A program made the translations under genes and the position numbers. The notes beneath the pieces were generated by a model. That model saw nothing but the letters and a program-made list of their open reading frames with translations, was not told the DNA's origin and searched no databases. DNA of 64,000 nucleotides from Trileptium ribeirensis (taxonomy: Eukaryota > Nematoda > Enoplea > Enoplida > Thoracostomopsidae), in the NCBI GenBank assembly GCA_030248225.1, contig JASANE010024821.1, positions 1 through 64,000 on the forward strand, written 5' to 3'. Of the stretch, positions 1 through 12,300 are shown in pieces. The stretch's first letter is position 1. The number at the start of each line of letters is the position of its first letter.

Positions 1-100
1 GGTGGATTTTGTACGTGCGTACTTTGCTCATCATTTCAATTTGAATTGTTTGCTTTGAAGCCGTGTTTATTTTCTTTTGCTGAGAACAGACAGAATGGAA

Positions 101-860
101 TTGTTTGTGTATACACGCATAGACAGTGATAGTATTATAGCCTAAAGGCCAGCCTCAGAGTTTAATTCGAGTGTTTTGGTGCATTCATTTGACTTAAGTG
201 GTACATTTGAATTAAACGTCAGAGTTCATTGTTTTCGTAACGGCAGTCGGACATTTCCAAAAGTACAGTGTTGATATCACCATAAAACCCTAGCGTTTGA
301 TTGTTCCTCGTTACAGTAGTAGAGTGATGGAGGGTTGAATGGTTGTATTGACCATCGCTCAGGCCAGAACTGTCCCATTGCGACCTTATACATTAAGTCT
401 AATTCGGGGACTGCCGCCCCTCGAACCCCGGCTCTATGATGTTCTTTTCTCTAGCATTATAACATAACGCTCCTAGAGGTTGCCTTGGCATTGTTTGTGT
501 ATACACGCTTAGATAGCGATAGTATTATAGCTTAAAGGCCAGGCTCAGAGTTTAATTAGTGTTTTGGGGCATTTATTTGACTTAAGTGGTACATTTGAAT
601 TAAGCGTCAGAGTTCATCGGTTTCGTAAAGACAGGCGGACATTTCCAAAGTCCTGTGTTGATATCACCATAAAACCCTAGCGTTTGATTGTTCTTCGTTA
701 CAGTAGAATGATAGAGGGTTGAATGGTTGCGCTGAACAGTGCTCAGGTCAGAAGTGTCCCATTGCGACCTTATATATTAAGTCTGATCCACCAACCCCGG
801 CTCTACGCTGTTCTTTCCTCTAACGTTATAACGTAACGCTCCTAGTGGTTGCTTTGGCAA
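101..860. repeat. 390-bp tandem duplication
   Basis: Two head-to-tail copies begin with the same 18 bases at 101 and at 491, giving a period of 390. They stay recognisable to about 860, through the shared stretches around 'ttaaaggcca', 'cataaaaccctagcgtttga' and the closing 'ggttgc(c/t)ttggca'. The second copy lacks part of the segment at about 400-425 of the first and carries scattered substitutions, so the duplication is not recent. No coding frame runs through it. Confidence 0.85.
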
Positions 861-2079
861 TTTCGTCAGTCAAAATACGTAGAATTGTCGGTCAAGTGAT
901 GATTGGTATATCTCATTGAACGAACTAACTTTATAACAACGGTTACCAATAATTTCAGTTGTAATCCATGTACTAGATACAGAACAATAACGCTCGCTGA
1001 CAAAAACACCAAACTTTTTATTGCTATTGTACGGCGTTACCAATTTGAAACTAACCCGACGGTCACTGGGAAGTGTGGCATGCAAGTAATTAAACATCGA
1101 CTTTGTCACGATTGAGACTACACTATACCAAAACGAAATCGCTAGCACAGTGCTATGTATATTTCTTAATATTAAGGAAAAATTTCCTTTGCTAGTAAGG
1201 AGCCTTGAGCATTTGAGCAAACACCATCTACGTTCACCGAGATACAACACTGTCAATTACAGCTTGTGATCCACAAGTCAATCAACAAATATAATACACA
1301 CAAAACCATTAGTAAAGAAAATTCAAATTTAACACATTTTAATTTTTAATATAAAGTGAACAAAAATTTCTTAACCTATACAATGTAATTTTACTTAATT
1401 TTTGGGTTCATGACTTACTTAAAACTACGCAAATATAGCACTGCAGGAAGCACTGCACAGTTTTATATTCCAGTTACTTGTAAAAAACCAAAAGGCAAAA
1501 GATTCAGCAGGTCGGACTTCAGAACAACAAATGTAAACAAATATACTGAAAAATGGCAAAACGACGATTATTCGATTTCTATACAATTGTAAAAACGATT
1601 TTCTTATCTATTTTATCCTTTGTAGCCAAATATAGCAATGTTGTATTGAGCTATTAAATCAATTCCTAAGATAACCGTTGCATAATTTCCCAAAAGATAA
1701 GTAGTTAGTAAATCCAACATCTTGTTGTATCTATATAAATTGATAAAACGTTAAATGCAACATATTTCACACAGAAATTATAATCTTCATCCAAACGTAA
1801 AAAACGTTTCATAATAGAATGCACAAAGAGTCAACTTTTGAGCTATGCGCCTAAACTCAATATATGCAGCACAGGGTAGGCACTAAAACGTTATTGCGGT
1901 AATCAACTAAAACGGCTGTATGCGCAAAATTACACATACGCATTGTGTATACACACAGTTGGGTTTACCCTGGCCAACAAAAATCAGATGGAATAATATT
2001 CCAAGTTGTAAACTGGATTATAACGGCGACAGATTGTTCATTATTCGTCATCGTAAAATACATTATATTCACAATCGCC
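861..2079. other. Gene-free AT-rich stretch
   Basis: I see no conserved protein frame, RNA gene or inverted-repeat element here. The open frames of 60-128 codons on both strands show no recognisable motif. Confidence 0.5.
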
Positions 2080-2660
2080 ACACTCAAAATACTTGTCATG
2101 AAATTTAAGAAAACTATTCTAAGATTTTTGAGCCACCAGTTATTCTTTTAAAATAAAAGAACTATTCCCTTAATTTTAAAGAATAATTTTTTATCCAGAA
2201 CATAAAATTTATTTAAATTCAAGTAAAATTTCAAGGAACAGTTCTACGAATTTTAAAAGAATATTGTACGGAAAGTATATTCAGTGTACCAAGTATTAAG
2301 CTTATATATTTAAAAAATTACATATAGCCACATTATAATCATCAATATTATTATACAAACATGAATTACGCAGTGTTAAAACGTAAACAAACATGCACAT
2401 ATTACTTACAATTAAAATTGATTTGTCAGCTACACTGAAAATACTCACCATTAAATTTTAAAGAAGTATTGCACGATTTTTGCACCATCAGATATTTTTT
2501 AAAATTAAAAGCACTATTCCTTGAAATTTTAGTTTTCCCAAAACATATGATTTAAATTCCAGTAAAATTTAAAGAAATAGTTCTTTGAATTTTAAAGAAA
2601 TATCTTGTAATGCAAAAATCTTACATTAAATTTAAATTTCACTGGAAGTATTTTGAGTGT
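2080..2660. repeat. Diverged AT-rich direct repeat, period about 355
   Basis: A segment beginning near 2088 (about 'atacttgtcatgaaattta') reappears near 2447 ('atactcaccattaaatttta'). Both are followed by a TTTTTGNRCCA-like block and then alternating 'aaattttaaagaa' stretches. The two copies are substantially diverged. The interior is almost pure A/T and has no coding potential. Confidence 0.5.
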
Positions 2661-3605
2661 ACAGACCGCAGTCCTGTCAGGTCTGGTCAGACCGTCGGTT
2701 ACTATATGCATGTAATATAGAGTTTTGTATAATCCCGTGAAACAAAAAGGCGAGCATATATAGTCGCGTTTTTATTCCAGATATTTTGCACTAACATATA
2801 GAATGTGTACATTGAAAAACTGCAGTCAGATCAAGTCTGAACATTTGAATCCGATGAGGCCTCTATTGTTAGCAGCACAAACTTGCCCCTCGTCTCCCCC
2901 AAGAAATCACTTGAACAATATCAATCTCATATTCTTATACTGTGGAGTAGACCTTCATTTGCAACCAACAATTTATATCTGGAAGAATTGAACGTATTTC
3001 ATTTGCTTATTACTCGTCTCAATATGGAATAATGCAATATAATCGGAAAATTTTATTTAAAAAATTTCACAGTTCATTTTTTGTTTCTTGCAACGAATAG
3101 AGGTCAAATCTCCGTAAAGTAGATTTTGGAAGATATTTACATTTGGTGCTCCAAAATTTGACTTAAATATTTGAACGGATAAAATCGATTTACGACTCGC
3201 CGCCCGGCAAGGGCGGACTGCCACCAGATTACAAACAGGCCGCGCCGAAATGCAGCTACGGCCGTGCCAACCTCGATTTCCAACTAACCGAAACTTTTCG
3301 AAGCATTGATTTGCTTTCATTTGCTGGCATAGGCTAATTTCTGGCTCAGCATATATTACAATGCAGACAGACCTTTGTGCTTGCTATTTGGTTCACGTCG
3401 ATTTGGTTGTTTTTAGTAAGATTAATACTTGTGCTGCACCGACGTATGTTCAAAAGAAGTGGTGTGCACCTATGTTAAAAGTTACTTTCGAACCAAATTT
3501 GGCTTTGCAGTACGTATGTATCCACGGTAAAATTACCGCGTTATTGTTACGCCGAATAGTATGATCATAATATATGCCCTTGGCAATAAATATAAGAAAA
3601 GTTTT
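2661..3605. other. Gene-free stretch
   Basis: Nothing recognised. Two short open frames (2803-2991 plus, 3057-3320 minus) have no motif and no neighbour that suggests an exon. Confidence 0.4.
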
Positions 3606-4440
3606 TTATAAAAAAGACAAAGTTATTATTAGTCTCCACTTTCCGAGAGGAATTAGCTTGAACCGAGCAAGACGTTGACGATATGGAACATCTGACTCAT
3701 TTATGCGGAAAGTGCCGTTGAAGTTTTTAAATGTAGCAATGTTCATAAGTAAGGTTGGTGACCAGACTTGGGAGTAATAATCGTGCACTGGCAGTACAAA
3801 AGATTTACAGATTTGAATAAGAGCTGCTCAAAAGAGCATATTAGTTATATTTAGTACTTTGACAGTTTTATTAGAGCAGTGAACACTAAACTTCATATGC
3901 GCAGTTAAAACACCTAGAAATTTGACATTACTAGATGCAGATAAAAGTTCGCCCCTTATAAAATAATTAAGCTTGGGATTATGATTACCAATATGCAAAA
4001 CGAACACTTCGAGGAAGCAATTTGCAAATACCACTTTGAAGCAAAATTTAAGACAGCATCCAGAGAAGTTTGGATGTTTGCGTGAGACACCGCTATCGGT
4101 TTTTTATTCCGTAGTAAATCACATCATCAGCAAAATATTTAATATGAACATCAATCGTAAAATTTTGTAAGTCATCTAAAAATAATAGAAACAAAAAAGG
4201 TCCAGGTACAGTGCCTTGGGATACACCTGAACTTAACGATCGCATACTAGAAAAATTATTTTCAATTTTGACCCTGCGAGTTTGATTGCTTAATAAGGCT
4301 CTGATCCAAGATAATAGTTGACTATTCATAGCTGCGCTGACAATTTTAAGAAAACTTTATGAATAACGGCATCAAAAGACTTTGAAAAATCAATATATAA
4401 GCAACATCTATGCCGAGCGCATCAGGCTTGTCAAAAGCTA
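3606..4440 (-). mobile_element. LINE reverse transcriptase remnant (L2/CR1/jockey-like), broken
   Basis: On the minus strand, in order, one meets an RT fingers block with 'FSKSFDAVIHKVFLKLS' (about 4390-4330). Next comes the palm, with 'SSGVSQGTVPGPFLFLLFLD' and then 'KYFADDV', the catalytic F/YADD motif (about 4270-4110). Then follow 'LNYFIRGELL...NVKFLGVL' (about 3990-3880) and a thumb-like block with 'SQVWSPTLL' and 'RLARF' (3788-3650). These blocks lie in different frames with stops between them, so the copy is dead. No endonuclease or 3' tail is visible. It lies 3' of the AMPK gamma gene in the same orientation. The family is clearly non-LTR; the clade is a guess. Confidence 0.85.
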
Positions 4441-7400
4441 AATCTACTCGTTTACACACTCCATTAGTTGAGTGTAAGTGGACCTTATATTAAGAAAGCC
4501 ATGTTAGGCATTGCCCAACAGTTTAAAATTTTTGATAAAAGCAATATTGTCACAAATGATTTTTTCAAGATCTTTGCAAACAAAATGGATTTTTATTTTG
4601 AAAATTTGCGAGCAAAACAGCCCTATAATTTCGAAGAGGGAATGGCGAACCTCTTAAAAATTTCGCACAACATCTGAATTTAATCAAGATTCAACCAATA
4701 AACTTTCAAAGAAAGATGCTTTAATTTAGCGCATACCGGATAAGCCAGTTCAGCTGCAACTATATGTAGAAATGCCTGAGGAATATTCAATGTTACCGGA
4801 GAATTTATAATTAGTCAATGATTTGAATTATCGAACACAACTAACTCAGAGATAGCAACAGAACAAAGGAAAATTGTCACACACACACACTTAATATGAA
4901 TAAGCATTAATAGCGAAAATTAGGGCGAATTGGTCGGCTGTGCTGATTAATAATTTTTATGTGGAGCATGTTTCAATGTTGCTCACTAAAATGCGAATTG
5001 AGACGAGCGGTTAAACAAGTTTTATCGGAAATAAGTGGCAGGCAATTTGCGAATAAGTATATATAATGCCCATATTATATGTACGCCAAACGTACACACC
5101 GAGGAAACCCATTTAAAGTCATGCTGTATATTGTGCAGTTTGACAACTAGACAGGGCACTGAAAGTAACGCAATTTTGCACTCTGTCATCGCTACATACA
5201 GTGATCGTTTTACGCACACCACCATGACACAGTACAGCTGTGTCAGATATAAAATTGGTTAGATTTGCAGCAGCCGGCAGCGTCGTAACATACAAAATAG
5301 CGCAAATAGAAAGTTCACCGATAGTCAGCAAGTCCCTAATATATGAAAAGGCACCTGCACATTATGTACAACAAGGCAAATTAGATTCCTTATGCACCCT
5401 GCTTTTAACAAACAAATTTATTACTGTGAAGTCATTACCAAAAAATCTACATATTATGACTGAGTATGCGCTCCGATATGAGGTGAGAACGGGCCAAAAT
5501 TTGCAAATCGTGGTCGGCTTGGCCCAGAAAATTTTTGGCCCTGCCTGGCAAGTTTGTAATACCGTAGGCACGCTCGATACAAAGTATACAGGTGATATAA
5601 AGATAAAAACGCATATATCAAATGATCCCGATAAAAAATTCTTAAAACAAATCCAGTTTAGTGTGCACTAATCCTCCGGTCCTCGAACGAGGTGAGAACA
5701 AACCGAAATTATTCGGCCCGATCCGGCCCGTTAAAAATCGTGACTGCCGCGGCCCAGATCGACACTTCGGGCCGGGTGCATTCAATTGTCGACCCGGCCG
5801 GACCGACTGGCTGCATTGGGCAAGGTCGCGGCCCGAAATTCTCACGTCTAATTCCGATACGCAACTACAAGTGTAAGCTTTGAGCAGAAGCAAGTTACAA
5901 TAACAATATTATATACTTAACAAAATTTTGTAGTTTTTAAATATGTAACTATCACACATAGCACAAATAATAGCGATTCTACTGAAATAAACATAAACAC
6001 AAGAATCAGTCTTACTCGTACGCGAATAACGGAGACACAACTTATACAATACATACATTACGGGTACCAAGCGTAGAGTCATATTATTTCTTAGAATTGT
6101 AAACACGGAATATTGTAACAAAAATCATATTTTCGGCTTGAGCACTAAACCATATTACAGCAAAAAGCACATACGGGTTCGCAACTAAGCAGCGCTGAGT
6201 AACAAAGCGAAAGCAGAACAGAGTAGCGTGTGCGAGAATCAGGCAGATTTCTAATCCTACTCGGCGAGAACACAGATGCCCCAGTACGAGTTCTACCTGA
6301 GAAACCTTGTATTTTCATCTTGAAATGCAACCCGTTCAATTTTGTGCGTCGTACGAATTCCTTTACAGATGACATACATATACAACCTTATAACCGTTGC
6401 GTTCACACTGCGTAATATCAATTTGGCAAAAATAGGTGTAAACCTCTTGGCGATGAGCTCAAAGATAAATATATCTACGTGCTCTTCTGCATTGTAGACA
6501 AGGATACCCGTCTACTATCAATCATTCGCAAATTGGCTCAGATACAAATTGTATATCTAATTAAGATAATGGAAATTCAGAAACCAAGAACTGTATAGTT
6601 CGATGAAAATAAGTCAATATAATTAGATCTTCTTGATTTATATTATAGTGTTAATTAGCAAGTTGTGTACATTATATATATCATAGAAATGTAATTCGCA
6701 TTATTTTATCGCAACGTCTAAAATCCAGAAACTGATGTTGCTAATATTTTCTATTGCTACTTTGTTAAGATATATACATGTATGTTGTGTAGCATATTAT
6801 TTACTGACTGCCGAAAACCAAAATTCAATAATTTTGGCCAAAAATGTCTAAGAATTAACTTGGCAATGAGTGGGCTAACATGGTATTGAATGGTACTTAA
6901 ACCACCGATAGCACTAACATCATTTTCGGCAGATAACTTCGTGGACGGAGTAAGGTGATCTTGACCGACATCTTTTCCAACGTTTCCTGTTATCTGCTAT
7001 AACTGAGCAATTAATGGCTCAATTGATTTTGTTTAAATTTTCAGTTGTTAGCTGACGAAATACTTATATCAAGCAACATTGCTACAGTCACGATTAGATT
7101 CTGTTACCTCATTCACCTACAAGAACCACAGTACGCATATCGACTTTTATCTGGTCTATATCGTGCTTCCACGCTATTTTTGGTTACAAAAATATAGATT
7201 TCTCGCAAATCAAACACAGAACAAAAGCGGTTGTAGTTTAACGCAAGTGTTCTTCAGCAAATATTCAGCGCTCGTCGGAGGAGAGATGAAAAATTAGCCA
7301 GCATTTACTTTCCGATACTAATAGTGAAAGTAACACTGGTCACAAACAATTCATCTTCAACAGATACAGAAGTTGAAAAAGTTAAAAATTTTGAGTAACG

Positions 7401-9123
7401 CATATAAAATAAAAATCGAAATGGCAGTCCCGTCGATATATGTTCTTGTTTTTCGAGAATCTTTCTTCGCAGAACGTGTGATAGTTTTATATCAATCACA
7501 GACCTCCCAAAACTATAAAGTTTGCAAAACATGCGTGGTCAAACGTCGACATTGTTAACGAGTGTCGCACATAAAAATAAAGAAAACCGACAACCAATAA
7601 TTCTCAACAGATCTCATGAAAAAATCAGGCAAACTAAATTTCTAGAATCCTGAACAACGAAAGAAAACTAATCTGGCTAAAGGCCAAAATTTAATAAGTT
7701 AGTGCAAAAGTGTATTTATACAATATTGACAACAAACAAACAAAATTAAAATCGATAATAACAATAACGTAGCAGGCATTACGACCACTCCATATGATCT
7801 TCACCATGGCCCCCATATTGTTCTTCAACCTCTAAAAATTGCATACAATTTTTGGATATATAATATATAATGAATTAATATATAAGATATTTTCCACTCC
7901 TTAACCTTTGTTTAAAAAGGGAGGCATGAAATTAAAGATTTTTGGTTGTTTTTATGAAACTTAATCGATAGCGTGAACGTTGGCGCGAACTACAACAAAA
8001 CAATATTGGTACGCATGGTTCTGCTGCTGGTACCGCAAAAACTAAAGCACAATTTGACACCGTAGATATAAAAGCGTTTACATCAAAATCTCAATACCAT
8101 ACATGATCCATTTTATAATCGAAGGGCGTGATAAAACTTTTCTCCAAAAAGTTAAAGCTACTGAGTCTTGCGTACGCATGGCAAATTATCGGGTGTGTGA
8201 ATTATTAACACCGACAAATTTTCTCTTTATTTTTGCATATTTTTGTATGCATTTCGTAACACCAGAAATTTTCATGTTACTGGTACAACTATCGCCAAGA
8301 AAATAATAATTTTCTTTTCGTTTCATGTACCATATCAGAACAGTTCTGGGAAATAGTTATCTTCGGTTTCACAGCAGAATATATTGTAACAAAGGGCCAA
8401 ACCTGCCTTATTTTGTTCAGAAAAATGGTTGAGTTCAACTTTAAGGAAAGTTAGATTCAACTATATGTCTAATAAATCGTATCCGAAATTCACCTGTGAT
8501 GGAACAAGTTATGGCTGCTACAGGATTTTCCCCACTTTAAATGCTGGTTAACGTGGTCGCGCATTCTGAAAGTAGTGGTTATTATGAAGTAAGCGGAGAA
8601 GAATCCGACATTTATTCGTCTCAGCCTCAACATGTGGGTAAAAATTTTAGAAATTTTTCATAAAATATAATTTTGAAACATTTTCTGAATCTAAGCAAGT
8701 CAAAAAATTAAGTGTTTTCCTCTAAATAACGAAGAATTCTTTACATTTAATGTGTTGAAATTAGGCAGTTACATACCTGTGATATCCATAACTCAATTTT
8801 TCTTGTGGCATCCAAACATTGCACGCAGTGAATAGTGTGCCTTTCAGTTAAGTATGTATACAATGGTTATATGTAGTTGTGCACGTTGCGTTGGAGGAAA
8901 AATTAAAATTCTGAAATTGCAACGCTTTTGCAGGAAACCAAGAGTAAATGAGTTGTGAGGTAAACTGATGGGGAGCTATCCCTAGGGTGATTTAGCATTT
9001 ATACTGCAATTTCTGCGCCTATAAACAACATGCAAATCCTCCAATGTATTTACGGCTGTACACGCACGATCAATTAATGCTTATAATATAACATGCTTAC
9101 AGGCTCCCCGATGATTTTTTGCT
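4441..9123. other. Gene-free region 3' of the AMPK gamma gene
   Basis: No exon-like conserved peptide was found. There is a short CA run near 4880 and a GC-rich patch at 5700-5850 with repeated GGCCCG-type words. That patch resembles the subterminal repeats of some DNA transposons, but I could not find its ends. One unrecognised 143-codon plus-strand frame lies at 5240-5671. The rest is AT-rich unique-looking DNA. Confidence 0.4.
8746..8751 (-). terminator. Candidate polyadenylation hexamer ATTAAA
   Basis: On the minus strand this reads ATTAAA, the common variant hexamer, about 535 nt past the proposed AMPK gamma stop. A canonical AATAAA follows at 8611-8616. No closer canonical signal was seen. 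Hexamers are frequent by chance in AT-rich DNA, so this only bounds a plausible 3' UTR. Confidence 0.2.
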
Positions 9124-9284
9124 TCAAATCCAGACTGAAGGTCCTGCAATGAAGGTGACGCGGAACGGCCATCATATTAGTATCTTTAACATATGCGCAT
9201 AAAATCGTACATACTGGTTCATGCAGAATAAAAAATAAACTTGGCCTCGGCAAGTTCCTCGTTGGAATGCGTTGACAACAACAA

Positions 9285-9386
9285 CTAACCTTGAGCATGA
9301 TCGAGCACTAGAAAAGACAATAAATCTGATAACGATACAATCCCAATAACTTTTTTGTTGTCGTCTACGATCAACATCCGATGCAC
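9285..9386 (-). CDS. AMPK gamma terminal exon 12 (CBS4, residues 786-818)
   Basis: The acceptor is TTTCAG. It encodes '[20 protein letters not shown]', continues '[13 protein letters not shown]' and stops at TAG. His787/Arg788 and Ser803/Ser805/Asp806 are the CBS4 nucleotide contacts. The last sense codons overlap a possible GTTAGT donor at 9289. If it were used, a 20-nt exon at 9124-9143 (after a TTGCAG acceptor) would change the tail to '...HAQGPSVWI'. Stopping at the TAG is the simpler reading. Confidence 0.88.
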   Translation of the reverse strand: MHRMLIVDDNKKVIGIVSLSDLLSFLVLDHAQG

Positions 9387-12300
9387 CTGAAACAGCAGAC
9401 GTTTGATCGTTGCGCCACAGTTGCACACGAAATAAAATAGCGGTAGCACCAATCCCAATAGAGTGTCCTAATTATTTATTCCCTCAGCGGGTTTGTATGT
9501 TTTCGCTACCAACTCAACATAGAGAATAGCAGGTAGAGAGTGGCGCAAAAACATTTATTGAATAAACGAAAACTATATCGGAATTAAAATTACTTTGTTC
9601 CGGTTGTTTATAATTGTCCTTTGTTATTAAACTGCTATTAAAGATGTAGCTAAGAAGCAAGACCAATAGTCCATTATGGACCTATGTGCAAATGATTTAT
9701 GAATTTGATAGTATTATTGTGTTCGATGTTTGAAAATAAGATTAAGAGATATTGATGTTCTGATTAGAGTGGAAGCGGAGCGACGCCTCCGCTGGACTCA
9801 GCAAAGTTTTTCATCTCCATCTCCACGTTTTCAAAATGCGGAGGTGACATAATAGCAATGGATATCTAGTGTGTAGAACATCAATATGGTAGTAAATTAT
9901 ATAATTTTCCGTTAGTAGTGTTAGTCGATCTAGCATTCTGTAGCTCGGCATCGGCCAGCCATAGACCACTGCGTACTGACATTCCCATGGTGGTTAAGCA
10001 CACACGAAGTCGTGTGAATAACTATCCAAAACAAATTTTTAGTCCAGACTGAATTACGGTACTTTTGACGGTAAAGATAAAGAAGCATCAATACAGAGTT
10101 CAATACGTATAATGTCGAGTTCAATACGTATAATGTCCTCAGGCAGAAGGGAAAAGATTTTGAAAATGAAGTGTTGACGTCCAGAGCGAAAATTGATTAT
10201 CTAAGTATGGATTCACAATCAACAAATAAAGTTCTTTTCATGTGATTGTTAAGCTTTCCGCACGTGGAACAGATACCTCTGCGCTGATTTACGGCTGCAT
10301 GTGAATTTGGATGTCAGTTCGAGTTATTGCGGCTACCGTGACAGTTAAAGGTAAATTACTCAAACACGCAGAATTCGCATGTTGGCACAACAACCTTTAA
10401 TACTGCTGAAACCTGCATTTAACCCAACAAAACTCCAACAATATAGCTCCATCAATGGCTTTAAAGATAAAAATGTTAGTAATTATAATTTTCGTAACAA
10501 AATCTTGTTAAGAAGTAAAGATTCAAGAAGTCAAGATCTACCAAGGTAACAGTAGCCAAAGAAGTCAACGTTATGTCGTTATCCTGAGATTCCGTTTTGA
10601 AGCCAATAATTTCTTAAATCGTTCAAATCGCTTTTTCTCTCTGTCAAACTCGTTTTAGTAGTGTTTCTGACACGATTTTAATAGTTTGTTTCGTGGCAAA
10701 ATGTCATCTGGCAAAATTGGACGTCCCTCGCTTTGAAACCCCTAGTTCATTGCCCCTAACAAAATTTTTAGTGAATGGTGAGTCCAGTAATTGAGCACAA
10801 AAAATTTAGACACAAGCATAACCTGCGTTTGCGTTTACTTTCGTTTGCCAACACATGTCCTTAACTTGGTTTGCGCTCGTCTTCAAATTTTGAAACATAT
10901 CTCAATCAAAATTTTTTGGTGCAATACTCTTGCTATTACACAAAACTTAGCTTCTCGGAATTTAGAATTAGCTCCCAATTCATGCATCAAATTCATTCAT
11001 GCATACCACTACAACAAGCAAAAATACTAACTGGTTAAAAAGTAAAAATTAGCGACTCGAAAAAGCAAACGCACGACTTTTTACCAAAAATTGACCAAAT
11101 TTCACAGGTTTTTGGCCATACCTCGACAAACCTAGGAATGTTGGAAAACAGCACCTTTCCGCATAGAGTAGCTCTGATAAACACAACAAGGTGTGGACAA
11201 TACTGGTGTCAAGTTGGTAATGGATGGAGAAACGAGAAAAAAGCTAAATGTAATAACAATATAGTTGTGAATTATTTCCAGTTTTATAAAGAAGCTGTCG
11301 CCAGAGTCGAAAAAATTAAGACTCTTCGATTCCTTGGCCCAATATATACAAACTGACAACACCCACGTAAAACTACACACTGTGTTAGCGAAAACCTATT
11401 ATCAAGGCTTCGTTACTACTACAATACTACACCAGCGTCTTTATCGACAATTCTCCGAAATACGGGTTCGTATTTTTTTCTTCAAAAACCATATTCAGCC
11501 GAAACACTAAAGTTTGTGGTATTTTATAGTCTGGACATCCTGAGGGGGTTCCAAAGAGCTCATAAAGTCCACTACAAACCATAGACGGCGGGTGGTTAAA
11601 ATGTAATCTAAAGTTCGCCAACTTACAAGTTTGATTTAAAACTGGCTTAAATAGCTAAATTGGCCCAACCAGGAAGTTTGGACGTGTTCATTGTTCCGGG
11701 AATACAATGCTTGAGTGGATTCAGACCCTAAGTACATGCCGGAGACATTGTACTTGGTCAAAATATAGCCCTAACGCCACCCACTAACAAGCTTAGGACA
11801 AAAATCGTGTCTAAATCAGTAACTTAGCCAATCTGTTATATTATTGTGTGTTCAGGCGAATCCGAATTGGTGAGAATACAGCTGGAGCCCACTTAGAAGT
11901 CACACGCGGACGGTTTGACTAAAATGCACTCCAAAGACTGCAAAATAACAAATTTGGTCTAAAGAACTAGGTGTAAACGTTTGAATTACGACAAAAAAGA
12001 AATTTGTTATTTTGGATACACCGTGGATCCAAAGAATGCTGCCAGAGAGCCGTTGGAGCAGTAATAATAATCAACATACGCTTGATTTCGCTAAAAAGTA
12101 TCGCATAAAACTCCTATTAACATGTCTGGTCTTAAAACAGATCTAAGTACCTAAATTAAGCCAAAAGTACACATTTGAGGCATTTCGGGTATAAGATACT
12201 TAGGGTTACGTTAATTTGATCTGTTAAGTTAAATATAATCTGGGTTACATTTGATTTGTAAAGTTGAAAATATAAAGAAAAATGTTAGCATTCGTTCTGC

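Noticed and set aside
870..1256. 128-codon minus-strand frame
   Set aside because: No motif, overlapped by an opposite-strand frame and without splice context.
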